This document shows, piece by piece, positions 38,158-46,949 of a stretch of DNA of 64,000 nucleotides (positions within the stretch are counted from its first letter, which is position 1; each line of letters opens with the position of its first letter). Origin of the DNA: Caballeronia choica (GTDB lineage Bacteria > Pseudomonadota > Gammaproteobacteria > Burkholderiales > Burkholderiaceae); contig NZ_FCON02000004.1 in NCBI RefSeq assembly GCF_001544535.1, positions 1 through 64,000 on the forward strand, given 5' to 3'. The position numbers and the translations under genes are program-made. The notes under the pieces were generated by a model. It was not told where the DNA came from, ran no database searches, and saw only the letters and a list, made by a program, of their open reading frames with translations.

Positions 38158-39408
38158 TCAGGCAAAAACACGGCGTGCGTAGATTCCAAGACCCGTCGCG
38201 ACGCTGGCGAGGCGATCGCCGAATACGGGCTGTGCGTCCGGGAATGCCGCCGCCAGCGCGTCCGACAGAAACTTGAGCCCCGTCGAGCCGCCCGTGAAGT
38301 ACACGGCGCCCACGTCGCCCGTAGCCACGCCCGCGCGGCGCACCGTCTCCTGTGCCGCCTCGACGATCCGCCGCATTTCCTCCTTGCCGGCATCGATCAG
38401 TTGCGATTCGTCGAACGCGATCCGCAGCGCTTCCTCGACCTCTTCCATATCGATTTCGGTGGCTCCGCCCGCCGCCACGTCGATCTTCGCCTCTTCCGCG
38501 TGCGCGGTGAGCGCGTGGCCGAGCCGCCGGTCGACGACACGCATCAGCCGCTCGTGATGGCGCACGTCGGTGTAGAGATGGCGCATCAGCTGCAATTCGC
38601 CGACCCGTTTCGGCCCGTACACCGTATTGATCAGATGCCACGTCGCGAGGTCGAAATACACGCGATTGGGCAACTCGCGCCCTTCCGGATCGATCGACTG
38701 GTAGCCGAGTTCACGCAGGATCGTCCCGAGTTCGACGCGCCGGTCGAAATCGGTGCCCGCGACGTGCACGCCGTAGTGGGCGAGCACGTCGCGCTTGCGA
38801 TCGAGATGTTTCGCGCGTTCCGGCCCCACGCGCACGAGCGAAAAGTCCGACGTGCCGCCGCCAATGTCGGCGACGAGCACCAGCCCTTCGTGCGTGAGCC
38901 GCGCCTCGTAGTCGAACGCGGCTGCGATCGGCTCGTACTGGAAGTGGATTTCGCGCAGGCCGATCGCGTGCGCGCACGCTTCGAGCTGCTTTTGCGCCAT
39001 GTTGTCGGCGCGCGGATCGTCGTCGACGAAGAAGACCGGGCGCCCGAGCACGGCGCGCGTGATCGGCTCGGTGGCGAGCGCCTGCGCCTTCTGCTTCAGA
39101 TGCTGGAGGAAGAGCGTGATGACGTCGGTGTACTTGATCGCCGAGCCGTCGCCGAGATCGGTGCTCTGGTCGGCAAGCGGCGAGCCGAGGATGCTCTTCA
39201 TCGAGCGCATCAGGCGGCCGTCGAAGCCGTCGATGTACGCCTCCAGCGCCGCGCGCCCGTAGGACTGGTTATCCTCGTCGGTGTTGAAGAAGACGGCGGT
39301 AGGCAGCGTCAGCGCCTCGCCTTCGACCGGCGCCAGCCGGATCGATTCGCCCTCGGGCAGTGCGACGGCGGAATTCGACGTGCCGAAATCGATCGCGCAA
39401 TAGGTCAT
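38158..39408 (-). CDS. YegD-like Hsp70-family protein
   Basis: A 416-residue Hsp70/actin-fold ATPase. Phosphate-1 is AIDFGTSNSAVAL at 5-17, phosphate-2 is LVADIGGGTSDFSLVRV, and the adenosine motif is VYFTGGSTGLKFL near the C-terminus. It resembles E. coli YegD (about 450 residues) and lacks the classical DnaK substrate-binding and lid domains. Its clients and partners are unknown. The start at 39408 (MTYCAIDFG) fits the family; 21 more codons are open upstream and read like a weak signal peptide, but an ATPase of this kind is cytosolic. Confidence 0.85.
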   Translation of the reverse strand: MTYCAIDFGTSNSAVALPEGESIRLAPVEGEALTLPTAVFFNTDEDNQSYGRAALEAYIDGFDGRLMRSMKSILGSPLADQSTDLGDGSAIKYTDVITLFLQHLKQKAQALATEPITRAVLGRPVFFVDDDPRADNMAQKQLEACAHAIGLREIHFQYEPIAAAFDYEARLTHEGLVLVADIGGGTSDFSLVRVGPERAKHLDRKRDVLAHYGVHVAGTDFDRRVELGTILRELGYQSIDPEGRELPNRVYFDLATWHLINTVYGPKRVGELQLMRHLYTDVRHHERLMRVVDRRLGHALTAHAEEAKIDVAAGGATEIDMEEVEEALRIAFDESQLIDAGKEEMRRIVEAAQETVRRAGVATGDVGAVYFTGGSTGLKFLSDALAAAFPDAQPVFGDRLASVATGLGIYARRVFA

Positions 39409-39614
39409 GGACGTAGCGGCGCCGGCCGGGGCCGTCGTCGCGATCAAAAAGTGGAGCGCGGTTTTTATCACGTTCCGGCGAAGCCTTCAACCAACGGCCA
39501 AAAAACCGGCCCGACGGAATGAAACTTGCTCGAAACGCCGGTAATTTATGCTGACCGGGGCTCACGCCGGCCTCGTTCCCTCACCTGAAAGCATACGCGG
39601 CGAAAATCAACGCA

Positions 39615-41102
39615 ATGACGCAAACTTCAGCCGAGCATCATTCGAGCCACGCCGGTTCAGCGGCCAAGGCCGGCATCATCGAAACGGACCTGCCCGGTCG
39701 CCTCGATCGCCTGCCGTGGGGCCGCTTTCACACGCTGATCGTACTCGCGCTCGGCATCACCTGGTTGCTCGACGGGCTCGAAGTGACGCTGGCGGGCGCC
39801 GTCGCGAGCGCGCTGAAGACGAGTCCGGCGCTGCGCTTCTCGAACGCCGACGTCGGCGTGGCCGGCAGCGCCTATATCGCGGGCGCGGTGCTCGGCGCGC
39901 TCGGCTTCGGCTGGCTCACCGACCGCCTCGGCCGTCGCAAGCTGTTTTTCATCACGCTGTTTCTCTACGCGGCGGCGACGGCCGCCACCGCGTTCTCGTG
40001 GGATCTCGCGAGCTTCGTGCTGTTCCGCTTCCTGACGGGCGCGGGCATCGGCGGCGAATATACGGCGATCAACTCGACGATCCAGGAATTCACGCCCGCA
40101 CGCGTGCGCGGCTGGACCGATCTCGCGATCAACGGCACGTTCTGGATCGGCGCGGGAATCGGCGCGGCGGGCTCGCTCGTATTGCTCGATCCGGGACTGC
40201 TGCCGCCCGACTGGGGCTGGCGCGCGTGCTTTTTGATCGGCGCGGTGCTCGCGCTCACGATTCTCTTCATGCGCATGTGGGTGCCCGAGAGCCCGCGCTG
40301 GCTGATCACGCACAATCGTGCGGACGAGGCGCGGGAAATCGTCGAGGGCATCGAGGCGCAATTCCGCGAACACGGCGTCACGGTGCCGGATACGCCCGTC
40401 AAGCCGCTGCGGCTGCACGCCCGCGAGCACACGAAGATGCGTGAAGTCGTCGACACGCTGTTCAGGGCGCATCGCCAGCGCTCGCTCGTCGGGCTCGCGC
40501 TGATGACCGCGCAGGCGTTCTTCTACAACGCGATCTTCTTCACCTACGCACTCGTGCTGACCGATTTCTACGGCGTTCCGGGCGACCACATCGGCTGGTA
40601 CGTGCTGCCGTTCGCCGCGGGCAATTTTCTCGGACCGATCGTGCTCGGCAAGCTCTTCGACGTGATCGGCCGGCGCCGCATGATCGCGTTCACCTACGCG
40701 ATCTCAGGCGTGCTGCTCACGATCTCCGGCTATCTGTTCGCGCACGGCATGCTGACGGTGACGACGCAAACCGTCGCGTGGATGGTGATCTTCTTCTTCG
40801 CGTCGGCGGCGGCGAGTTCGGCGTATCTCACCGTCAGCGAGACCTTTCCGCTCGAAATCCGCGCGCTCGCGATCGCTGTTTTCTATGCGTTCGGCACGGC
40901 GCTCGGCGGCATCATCGGGCCGACGCTCTTCGGGCGTCTGATCGACACGCACGAACGCGGCGCCGTCTTCGCGGGCTACCTGATCGGGTCGGCGCTGATG
41001 ATCGCGGCGGGGATCGTCGCGGGGATCTGGGGCGTCGCGGCGGAACGCAAGTCGCTCGAGGACGTGGCGCGGCCGCTTTCGTCGGTCGCGGATGAAGCGT
41101 AA
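39615..41102 (+). CDS. MFS transporter (sugar/aromatic acid:H+ symporter type)
   Basis: A 495-residue carrier with about 12 transmembrane helices and a long cytosolic N-terminus. Visible motifs are DGLEVTLAGAVASAL in helix 1, GWLTDRLGRRKLFFITL in loop 2-3, RFLTGAGIGGEYTAINS in helix 4 and VPESPRWLITH after helix 6. These place it in the sugar/metabolite-proton symporter branch. Its neighbours (an Hsp70-like gene and a terminator) give no clue to the substrate. It is preceded by 206 bp free of genes. Confidence 0.87.
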   Translation: MTQTSAEHHSSHAGSAAKAGIIETDLPGRLDRLPWGRFHTLIVLALGITWLLDGLEVTLAGAVASALKTSPALRFSNADVGVAGSAYIAGAVLGALGFGWLTDRLGRRKLFFITLFLYAAATAATAFSWDLASFVLFRFLTGAGIGGEYTAINSTIQEFTPARVRGWTDLAINGTFWIGAGIGAAGSLVLLDPGLLPPDWGWRACFLIGAVLALTILFMRMWVPESPRWLITHNRADEAREIVEGIEAQFREHGVTVPDTPVKPLRLHAREHTKMREVVDTLFRAHRQRSLVGLALMTAQAFFYNAIFFTYALVLTDFYGVPGDHIGWYVLPFAAGNFLGPIVLGKLFDVIGRRRMIAFTYAISGVLLTISGYLFAHGMLTVTTQTVAWMVIFFFASAAASSAYLTVSETFPLEIRALAIAVFYAFGTALGGIIGPTLFGRLIDTHERGAVFAGYLIGSALMIAAGIVAGIWGVAAERKSLEDVARPLSSVADEA

Positions 41103-41121
41103 GCGCTGCTCCGAAGAAAAA

Positions 41122-41150
41122 AGCCGCTCCGATTTAGCGTCGGAACGGCT
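41122..41150 (-). terminator. Intrinsic terminator between MFS and nitroreductase genes
   Basis: An 11-bp stem (41122-41132 with 41140-41150, one mismatch) is followed on the minus strand by TTTTTTCTTC. It ends the nitroreductase transcript. On the plus strand only CTTCTC follows, so it is weaker for the MFS gene. Confidence 0.82.
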
Positions 41151-41174
41151 CTTCTCATTCAAGTGCTCGCGTTG

Positions 41175-41768
41175 TCAGAACGCCTTGCCCCAGGCGCCAT
41201 CGAACGCCATCTCGCCGAGCGGGATGCGCGAACGCGGCGCGGCCTCCCGTTCGCGCAACTTGTCGTCGAGCTGGCTCACGTCGCCATAGTGACCGATCGA
41301 GATCATCGCGATCACCTGCACGTCTTCCGGCACGGCGAACTTTTCACGGAATGCGTTTGAATCGAAACCGCCCATCTGGTGCGCGGCGAGACCCAGCGCG
41401 TGCGCCTGAAGAACCAGCGCCATCGCGGCAGCGCCCGCATCGTACAGCGCGCTGCGGTTCACGTCGCCCTTCGGGCCGAGCGTCTTCGCCGTCACGCAGA
41501 TCAGCACCGGCACGTTCGCATTCCATCCCTGGTTGAACGGGACGAGCGTATCGAACGCGTTCTTGAATGCGGCTTCGTCGCGGTTGCGGTCGAACGTGAC
41601 GAAACGCCACGGTTGCAGGTTGCTCGACGAAGGCGCCCAACGCGCCGCCTCCAGTACCTGATGCAACTGCTCGCGCGTGACCGGCTCGCCGGAATACGCG
41701 CGTGGGCTCCAGCGGCCGGCGATCAGTTCGTGGATGTCGACTTCGGTCGGAGCTTTCTTTGCGGTCAT
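41175..41768 (-). CDS. Nitroreductase-family flavoprotein
   Basis: A 197-residue FMN-dependent NAD(P)H oxidoreductase. N-terminal RWSPRAYSGEPV, the FMN loop RWAPSSSNLQPWRFV and the C-terminal ISIGHYGD are typical. Enzymes of this group reduce nitro groups, quinones or enones. It is transcribed behind the MFS gene at 41891 (gap 122 bp) and both are divergent from the TetR gene, so reduction and export of a toxic compound under TetR control is plausible. The natural substrate is unknown. Confidence 0.87.
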   Translation of the reverse strand: MTAKKAPTEVDIHELIAGRWSPRAYSGEPVTREQLHQVLEAARWAPSSSNLQPWRFVTFDRNRDEAAFKNAFDTLVPFNQGWNANVPVLICVTAKTLGPKGDVNRSALYDAGAAAMALVLQAHALGLAAHQMGGFDSNAFREKFAVPEDVQVIAMISIGHYGDVSQLDDKLREREAAPRSRIPLGEMAFDGAWGKAF

Positions 41769-41890
41769 GAGTGAATCCCTATTCGTTTGACGAGACATTT
41801 GCGGCGCCCGATCGGCGCCGCAATCGATAAGGATAACCAATGTCGGATGCTCGCGCCGAGCTTCGGCGAGCCCGTCTGTCGCAGCGCCGG

Positions 41891-43174
41891 TCAGGTCGCT
41901 GCAACGCCGACGCGCCGTGCCGGCCGGTTGATGCGCAGCACCAGGACCGACGCGACCAGGCACAAGCCGCCCGAGATCATCGTCGCGACGGTGTAGGTGC
42001 CGAGGCTCGAGCGCAGCATGCCGCCGCCGAGCGCCGCGAACGCCGCGCCCAACTGGTGGCCCGCGACGACCCAGCCGAACACGATCGGCGCCGAGTCGCG
42101 GCCGTAAACATCGGTGGCAAGACGCACTGTCGGCGGGACGGTCGCGATCCAATCGAGCCCGTAGAACAGAGCGAAGAGTGGCAAGCCGAAGAAGTCGATG
42201 CCAAACGCATACGGCAGGTAGATCAGCGACAACCCGCGCAACCCGTAGTACCAGAAGAGCAGCAAGCGCGCGTTGAACCGGTCGGAGAGCCAGCCGGAAA
42301 GCGTCGTGCCGAACAAGTCGAAAATGCCCATCGCCGCGAGCAGCGTCGCGCCCTGCACCTGCGTCATGCCGTAGTCGGCGCACATCGCGATCAGGTGCGT
42401 GCCAACGTAGCCGTTCGTGCTCGCGCCGCAGATAAAGAAGCTGAAGAACAACAGCCAGAAATCGCGCGTCTTGCTCGCCATGCCGAGCGTGCTGAACGCG
42501 ACCTTGATCGGATTTTTCTGCGGACCGGTCGATGCCGGCGGCTGTTCGGCGGTCTCGCCGATCGGCCGCAGCGCCAGATTGGCGGGCCGCTCCGGCAGCA
42601 GCCACGCGACGAGCGGTATCACGAGCAGCGCGGCGCCCGCCACGATCAGCACGACGGGCCGCCAGCCAAAGCGCTCCGAAATCGACGCCAGCACCGGCAG
42701 GAATACAAGCTGGCCCGTGGCGGAACTCGCGGTGAGGATGCCCATTGCGAGGCCGCGATGCGTCGTGAACCAGCGATTCACGACTGTCGCCGACAAAGTC
42801 AGCGCGGCCACCCCGGTCGCGCCGCCGACCAGCACGCCCCAGATTACAACCATCTGCCACGGCGAGGTCATCATCGACGACAAGCCGACGCCCGCCGCGA
42901 GTGTCGCGAGCGCGGCGAGGAGCGTCGGGCGCACGCCGAAGCGCTGCATCGCGGCCGCCGCGAACGGGCCGGCCAGGCCATACAGCGCGAGATTGATCGA
43001 AATGGCGAGCGATATCGTGCCGCGGCTCCAGCCGAACTGCTTTTCGAGCGGCAGCATCATCACGCTGGGCGTCGCGCGTGTGCCGGCCGCCGCGAGCAGC
43101 ACGAAGAACACGACGCCGATCACGATCCACCCATAATGCATCCGGCCCTCGAACCGTCTCGCTACCCAATTCAT
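41891..43174 (-). CDS. MFS transporter divergent from TetR regulator
   Basis: A 427-residue carrier of the major facilitator superfamily, with about 12 transmembrane helices starting MNWVARRFEGRMHYGWIVIG. It resembles the OFA/monocarboxylate-type branch (GWSRGTISLAISINLALYGL, RFGVRPTLLAALA). A start 11 codons earlier at 43207 is possible but would run into the left operator repeat region. Twin TetR operator-like repeats are at 43214-43263. The substrate, import or export, is unknown. Confidence 0.84.
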   Translation of the reverse strand: MNWVARRFEGRMHYGWIVIGVVFFVLLAAAGTRATPSVMMLPLEKQFGWSRGTISLAISINLALYGLAGPFAAAAMQRFGVRPTLLAALATLAAGVGLSSMMTSPWQMVVIWGVLVGGATGVAALTLSATVVNRWFTTHRGLAMGILTASSATGQLVFLPVLASISERFGWRPVVLIVAGAALLVIPLVAWLLPERPANLALRPIGETAEQPPASTGPQKNPIKVAFSTLGMASKTRDFWLLFFSFFICGASTNGYVGTHLIAMCADYGMTQVQGATLLAAMGIFDLFGTTLSGWLSDRFNARLLLFWYYGLRGLSLIYLPYAFGIDFFGLPLFALFYGLDWIATVPPTVRLATDVYGRDSAPIVFGWVVAGHQLGAAFAALGGGMLRSSLGTYTVATMISGGLCLVASVLVLRINRPARRVGVAAT

Positions 43175-43213
43175 CACTGCTCCAGTCTTGTCGATGGTTT
43201 GCGGCACTGTGAC

Positions 43214-43229
43214 GTTACCAATCGGTCAC
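43214..43229. promoter_or_regulatory. TetR operator, left copy
   Basis: GTTACCAATCGGTCAC is a near-palindrome (GTxACC....GGTxAC). Its reverse complement, GTGACCGATTGGTAAC, matches the right copy at 43248-43263 in 13 of 16 bases. The two copies face each other between the divergent MFS and TetR genes. Confidence 0.7.
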
Positions 43230-43247
43230 ATTTGAGTTGCGAGCTTA

Positions 43248-43263
43248 GTGACCGCTCGGTAAC
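43248..43263. promoter_or_regulatory. TetR operator, right copy
   Basis: GTGACCGCTCGGTAAC lies 18 bp after the left copy, in inverted order, and 37 bp before the TetR start. Two such sites would let the regulator repress both divergent promoters. Confidence 0.7.
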
Positions 43264-43300
43264 ATGTCAAGCATCCTCTCGAAATTTCAAGGAAACGACT

Positions 43301-43951
43301 TTGACACGCGCACCGGTTGAGGCGGGCAAGAGCGTCCCGAAGAAAGCGATCCGCACGACCGGCGCCGCCGCTCAGGAACAGTTGCTCGACGCCGCGCAGG
43401 ACCTGTTCTATCGCGAAGGCATCCGCGCGATCGGCGTGGACGCGGTGGTCGAGCGCGCGGGCGTCAACAAGATGAGCCTGTACCGGCAATTTTCGTCGAA
43501 GGAGGATCTCGTCGTCGCCTATCTGGATCGCATGGACGAAAGGTTCAGGCAGCGCGTCGAGGCGAGCGTCGCGAAGCATCCGGATGCGCCGGCGAGGCAA
43601 CTCGTGCAGGCCATCGAGGATCTCGTCGGGCGGGCGTCGGCGCCGGATTATCGCGGCTGTCCGTTCGTGAACGTCGCGTGCGAGTTTTCCGATCCGGCGC
43701 ATCCGGCGCGCCAGTCCGTCGCGCGGAACAAGCAGTATCTGATGCGGCGGCTCGTCGAGATTGCCACGGCTGCCGGCGCGTCGAATCCCGCCGAACTCGC
43801 CGATTCGCTCGCGCTCGTGGTGGACGGCATCTACGCGACCAGCCAGACTTATGGCCCCGGCTGCGGCCCGATGCTCGCGGCGCCGCGCGTCGCGGCGCTG
43901 CTGGTCGCCGCTGCGTGCCCAGAGCAAACCACCCGAGAGCAAGCACCATGA
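43301..43951 (+). CDS. TetR/AcrR-family transcriptional regulator
   Basis: A 216-residue repressor. The helix-turn-helix is in IGVDAVVERAGVNKMSLYRQ (about 45-64), followed by FSSKEDLVVAYLD. The ligand domain contains RGCPFVNVACEF with two cysteines that could sense electrophiles or oxidants; that is speculation. The start is TTG at 43301, supported by an AAGGA site eight bases upstream and by the absence of ATG or GTG before the conserved domain. Its stop overlaps the DUF1415 start. Confidence 0.86.
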   Translation: MTRAPVEAGKSVPKKAIRTTGAAAQEQLLDAAQDLFYREGIRAIGVDAVVERAGVNKMSLYRQFSSKEDLVVAYLDRMDERFRQRVEASVAKHPDAPARQLVQAIEDLVGRASAPDYRGCPFVNVACEFSDPAHPARQSVARNKQYLMRRLVEIATAAGASNPAELADSLALVVDGIYATSQTYGPGCGPMLAAPRVAALLVAAACPEQTTREQAP

Positions 43952-44502
43952 TCGAACGCAGGTCCCGCGATGAAGTCGTCGCGGCAACGCAGCACTGGCT
44001 GACGCGCGCCGTGATCGGCCTGAACCTCTGCCCGTTCGCCAAAAGCGTGCATGTGAAGAACCAGATTCGCTATGTGGTGAGCGAGGCGCGGACCCTCGAG
44101 GATGTCGTGGTCGATTTGTCGAAGGAACTGCAGACGCTCGCGGAAGCGGACCCGGAGCACATCGATACGACGCTGCTGATCGTGCCCGATGCGCTCGCCG
44201 ATTTCACCGACTACAACGACGCGCTCTTCTTCGCCGATCGCTTGTTGAACCAGATGGGATTCGACGGAGAACTTCAGATCGCGAGCTTTCACCCCGCGTA
44301 CCGCTTCGAGGGCACCGAGCCCGACGACATCGAAAACTATACGAACCGCGCGCCTTATCCGATCTTCCATCTGCTGCGCGAGGCGAGCATCGAGCGCGCC
44401 GTCGACGCGTTCCCCGACGCCGCCGACATCTACGAACGCAACATGGAAACGCTGCGCCGTCTCGGCCACCGAGGCTGGAAGGACTTGCTGGGCAAGCCCT
44501 GA
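43948..44502 (+). CDS. DUF1415 family protein
   Basis: A 184-residue protein of the DUF1415 family, known from many proteobacteria without a function. Conserved segments are VIGLNLCPFAKSV (with a cysteine), VEDVV-like TLEDVVVDLSKEL, IASFHPAYRFEGTEPDD and NRAPYPIFHLLRE. The ATG at 43948 overlaps the TetR stop (ATGA), so the two are translationally coupled. No signal peptide or membrane helix is seen; it is probably cytosolic. Confidence 0.88.
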   Translation: MIERRSRDEVVAATQHWLTRAVIGLNLCPFAKSVHVKNQIRYVVSEARTLEDVVVDLSKELQTLAEADPEHIDTTLLIVPDALADFTDYNDALFFADRLLNQMGFDGELQIASFHPAYRFEGTEPDDIENYTNRAPYPIFHLLREASIERAVDAFPDAADIYERNMETLRRLGHRGWKDLLGKP

Positions 44503-44509
44503 GCGCCGG

Positions 44510-45379
44510 TCAGTGCGTGAAGAAGCGCTCGCGCAATTCTTCGAGCCCGAGCGTTTCGAGCACATCCGACAACCGCTCGGCAGGCTTGCCGCGCGGCAAA
44601 TCCTTGAACTGCGCAATGATCAGTTCGTTCTTCATCGAGTGTTCCCATCCGACGAGTTCCGTCACGCTCACCTGATACCCGTGCGACTCCAGTTGCAGGC
44701 AGCGCAGCACATTCGTGATCTGGCTGCCGAACTCGCGCGTGTGCAGCGGATGGCGCCAAATCTCGGTGAGCACATTCTTGGAGAGCGAGTGCCCCTTGTG
44801 CTTGCGCAGGACCGCGGCCACTTCCGCCTGACAGCACGGCACGACCACGATGTATTTCGCATTCTTCTGCAGGGCGAAATGGATGGCGTCGTCGGTTGCG
44901 GTATTGCATGCGTGCAGCGCGGTGACGATATCGATTGAATCGGGCAACTGATCAGACGTAATCGATTCGGCCACCGACAGATTCAGAAATGACATTCCGC
45001 CAAACCCAAGCCGCGTAGCCAATTCCTCCGACTTGGTCACGAGTTCTTCACGCGTCTCAATACCGTAGATATGTGACCGATCACGCAGAGCCTTGAAGAA
45101 CAAATCGTAGAGAATAAAACCAAGGTAGGACTTCCCCGCGCCGTGGTCGGCGAGCGACACCGATCCCTGGCGCGCATGAACGTCGGCAAGCAGCGGTTCA
45201 ATAAACTGAAACAAGTGATAGACCTGTTTCAGTTTGCGACGACTGTCCTGGTTCATCTTGCCGTCGCGCGTCAGGATATGCAGTTCCTTCAGCAGCTCGA
45301 TCGACTGGCCGGGGCGGATTTCATGCCTGGATTGGGCGTCGGCGGAGCCGGTCGCGGGTGCGGGAGACTTCTTGGCCAT
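44510..45379 (-). CDS. SAM-dependent methyltransferase (Methyltransf_32 type)
   Basis: A 289-residue class I methyltransferase-like protein. The segment SLADHGAGKSYLGFILYDL (near residue 75) is in the place of the SAM-binding glycine motif. HACNTATDDAIHFALQ and IVVVPCCQAEVA match the Methyltransf_32 family, which also includes tRNA methyltransferase Trm13 relatives. The cysteine pair in PCCQ is a family feature. An N-terminal basic, proline-rich tail of about 20 residues precedes it. Its substrate, probably RNA, is unknown. It is convergent with the DUF1415 gene, with seven bases between the stops. Confidence 0.8.
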   Translation of the reverse strand: MAKKSPAPATGSADAQSRHEIRPGQSIELLKELHILTRDGKMNQDSRRKLKQVYHLFQFIEPLLADVHARQGSVSLADHGAGKSYLGFILYDLFFKALRDRSHIYGIETREELVTKSEELATRLGFGGMSFLNLSVAESITSDQLPDSIDIVTALHACNTATDDAIHFALQKNAKYIVVVPCCQAEVAAVLRKHKGHSLSKNVLTEIWRHPLHTREFGSQITNVLRCLQLESHGYQVSVTELVGWEHSMKNELIIAQFKDLPRGKPAERLSDVLETLGLEELRERFFTH

Positions 45380-45768
45380 TGTGGTTGCGGTGTCGTAGCG
45401 AATTAAAGCGGGATGAAAAGCGGGGCAAGTAGCTCTGAATGTGCGCTAACCGCTGGTTCTGCCGTTGCAAAAGAGCAAGTTTACCGAAAAGCGCACAGAC
45501 GCTCGTGTTCCAGCCGCCCGGCGGTCCGGCGTGGCAGTCAGAGGGACACTTTGTGCATCGTCGGACGAACGAGACCAGTTGGAACGACGACACAGCGCGG
45601 CGTCCGCCGCGTGTGCCGGTGCAGAAGCAGGAAACATAAAACGCTGGTGACAGACCGCGCCGCCCGATGACCTCAAAGGTCGTCATCCGCGAGAGGTTTG
45701 TTGCGTAATACCTAACGCATAGCGCGACGATGCGACTCGTACGGCGCCATGAACATGTGAGGACGGTG
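45380..45768. other. Intergenic stretch without a supported gene
   Basis: About 390 bases between the divergent methyltransferase and hypothetical genes. Short open frames are present but their products are arginine-rich shadows. A short near-palindrome GATGACCTCAAAGGTCGTCATC lies at about 45665-45686. No tRNA or clear small RNA is seen. Confidence 0.4.
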
Positions 45769-46089
45769 ATGGATGCGATCCCGGACAAGAAAGCCGAAAA
45801 GCAGTTTCAGGACATGCTCGCGGCGCTGACCGCGATGCCTGCGTGGACTGAGAAACAGCAGCTCGAGCTGGAAATGGCCCGCGAAATATCGGTCGAAATG
45901 TTGCGTCTTGCAGAGGCGATGCGCGACGGCAGCACCGATATCGAGACGTGCCTGACCATGCTCAAGTATGCAAAGGTGATGGACTTCGTCCTGACCACGC
46001 TAGCCTCGCGGCGCGAAATTGCGCCGCAGACCTTGCGCGTGATCTTCAAGCTCGCGGGCCTGAAGATCGACGAGGCTTATCCCGGCTAG
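45769..46089 (+). CDS. Hypothetical helical protein
   Basis: A 106-residue predicted cytosolic protein made almost wholly of helices (AEKQFQDMLAALTAM, ELEMAREISVEMLRLAEAM, TLRVIFKLAGLKIDEAY). No known domain is recognised. The ATG at 45769 is preferred to one 13 codons upstream because a GAGGACGGTG site precedes it. It stands alone between the methyltransferase and GntR genes and is convergent with the latter. Confidence 0.55.
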   Translation: MDAIPDKKAEKQFQDMLAALTAMPAWTEKQQLELEMAREISVEMLRLAEAMRDGSTDIETCLTMLKYAKVMDFVLTTLASRREIAPQTLRVIFKLAGLKIDEAYPG

Positions 46090-46141
46090 GACTGCTCCCG
46101 GCCGGCTGGACCCGGCGGCCCGTTTCCCCGAAACGGGCCGT

Positions 46142-46843
46142 TCAACCCTTGCGACGCGTCATCAGCCGCGCGCAAGAGGCTTTCATATGCCGTTGCATCG
46201 CCGCCTGCGCCTGAACGGCGTCGTGATCCTCCAGCGCTTCCAGAATCTCCCGATGTTCCGCGAGCGCCGCCGCCCAGGTGTCCTCGCCCTCGAAGTGTCC
46301 CCGCAGCGTGGATGACAGCGGACTATGCCGCTCGTCGAACAGGCTCGCGACCGTCCTGACCAGCACGTCGTTCCCCGATAGTTGCGCGATCGCCAGATGA
46401 AACGCGCGGTCCGCCGCCATTGGAATCTGGCCGCCTGCCACTTCGCGCGCCATCGTTTCGTATAGCGCGCGCAGCGCCTTGAGCGCCTTCGGCTTCGCGA
46501 ACGGCGCGACGCTCGCCGCAATCGCGCCCTCGATCACCACACGCGCCGTCATGATTTCGACCGGGCTTTCGCCAAGTTCGGCGCCGGATTTCGGCGCGGC
46601 GGCGTTTGCCGGCGTCGCGCAGATGTAGACGCCCGAGCCCATGCGGATTTCCACGCGTCCTTCCAGTTCGAGCGCAACGAGCGCCTCCCGCACCGACGGC
46701 CGCGATACCCCGAGCGTCTGCGCGAGTTCGCGCTCCGACGGCAGGCGCCCGTTCTGCGCGAATCCCTGCTGCTCGATCAGATCGCGCAGCTTGTCGGCGA
46801 TCTGCAGATAGAGACGACGCGTCTCGACAGGTTTCACGCTCAC
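46142..46843 (-). CDS. GntR/FadR-family transcriptional regulator (FCD domain)
   Basis: A 233-residue regulator. The winged helix (about 10-75) contains LPSERELAQTLGVSRPSVRE, followed by an all-helical FCD ligand domain with metal-type histidines (RAFHLAIAQLSGND, ALAEHREILEALEDHD). The sequence resembles UxuR/ExuR-type regulators of hexuronate use. It is divergent from the altronate/uronate operon starting at 47029. Two palindromes in between (46936-46947 and 46964-46976) are likely operators. Confidence 0.88.
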   Translation of the reverse strand: MSVKPVETRRLYLQIADKLRDLIEQQGFAQNGRLPSERELAQTLGVSRPSVREALVALELEGRVEIRMGSGVYICATPANAAAPKSGAELGESPVEIMTARVVIEGAIAASVAPFAKPKALKALRALYETMAREVAGGQIPMAADRAFHLAIAQLSGNDVLVRTVASLFDERHSPLSSTLRGHFEGEDTWAAALAEHREILEALEDHDAVQAQAAMQRHMKASCARLMTRRKG

Positions 46844-46935
46844 GTGACGGCTCCTCGGAAAGGCTCGGGAAAACGTGGATTGTAATCAGTGGAAGCGTTG
46901 ACGGGCGGTTGAGCGCGGGTCTGGCGTTCGCCAGT

Positions 46936-46947
46936 CACTTACAAGTG
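46936..46947. promoter_or_regulatory. Palindrome upstream of the uronate operon
   Basis: CACTTACAAGTG has perfect 5-bp inverted arms around two central bases. It lies just ahead of the -35 box TTGACC (46950-46955) of the operon promoter. Confidence 0.4.
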
Positions 46948-46949
46948 GC

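Noticed and set aside
38083-39522. A 479-codon plus-strand open frame opposite the Hsp70-like gene.
   Set aside because: The product is rich in Arg, Asp and Val with no known fold. The minus strand encodes intact Hsp70 phosphate motifs.
41840-43300. Long plus-strand reading frame in front of the TetR gene.
   Set aside because: It is a shadow of the MFS gene. The TetR start is placed at the TTG with a ribosome site.
45413-45670. An 85-codon open frame in the gap before the hypothetical gene.
   Set aside because: Product is rich in Arg, Ser and Cys without a domain or ribosome site. Overlapping frames of similar length exist in all phases.
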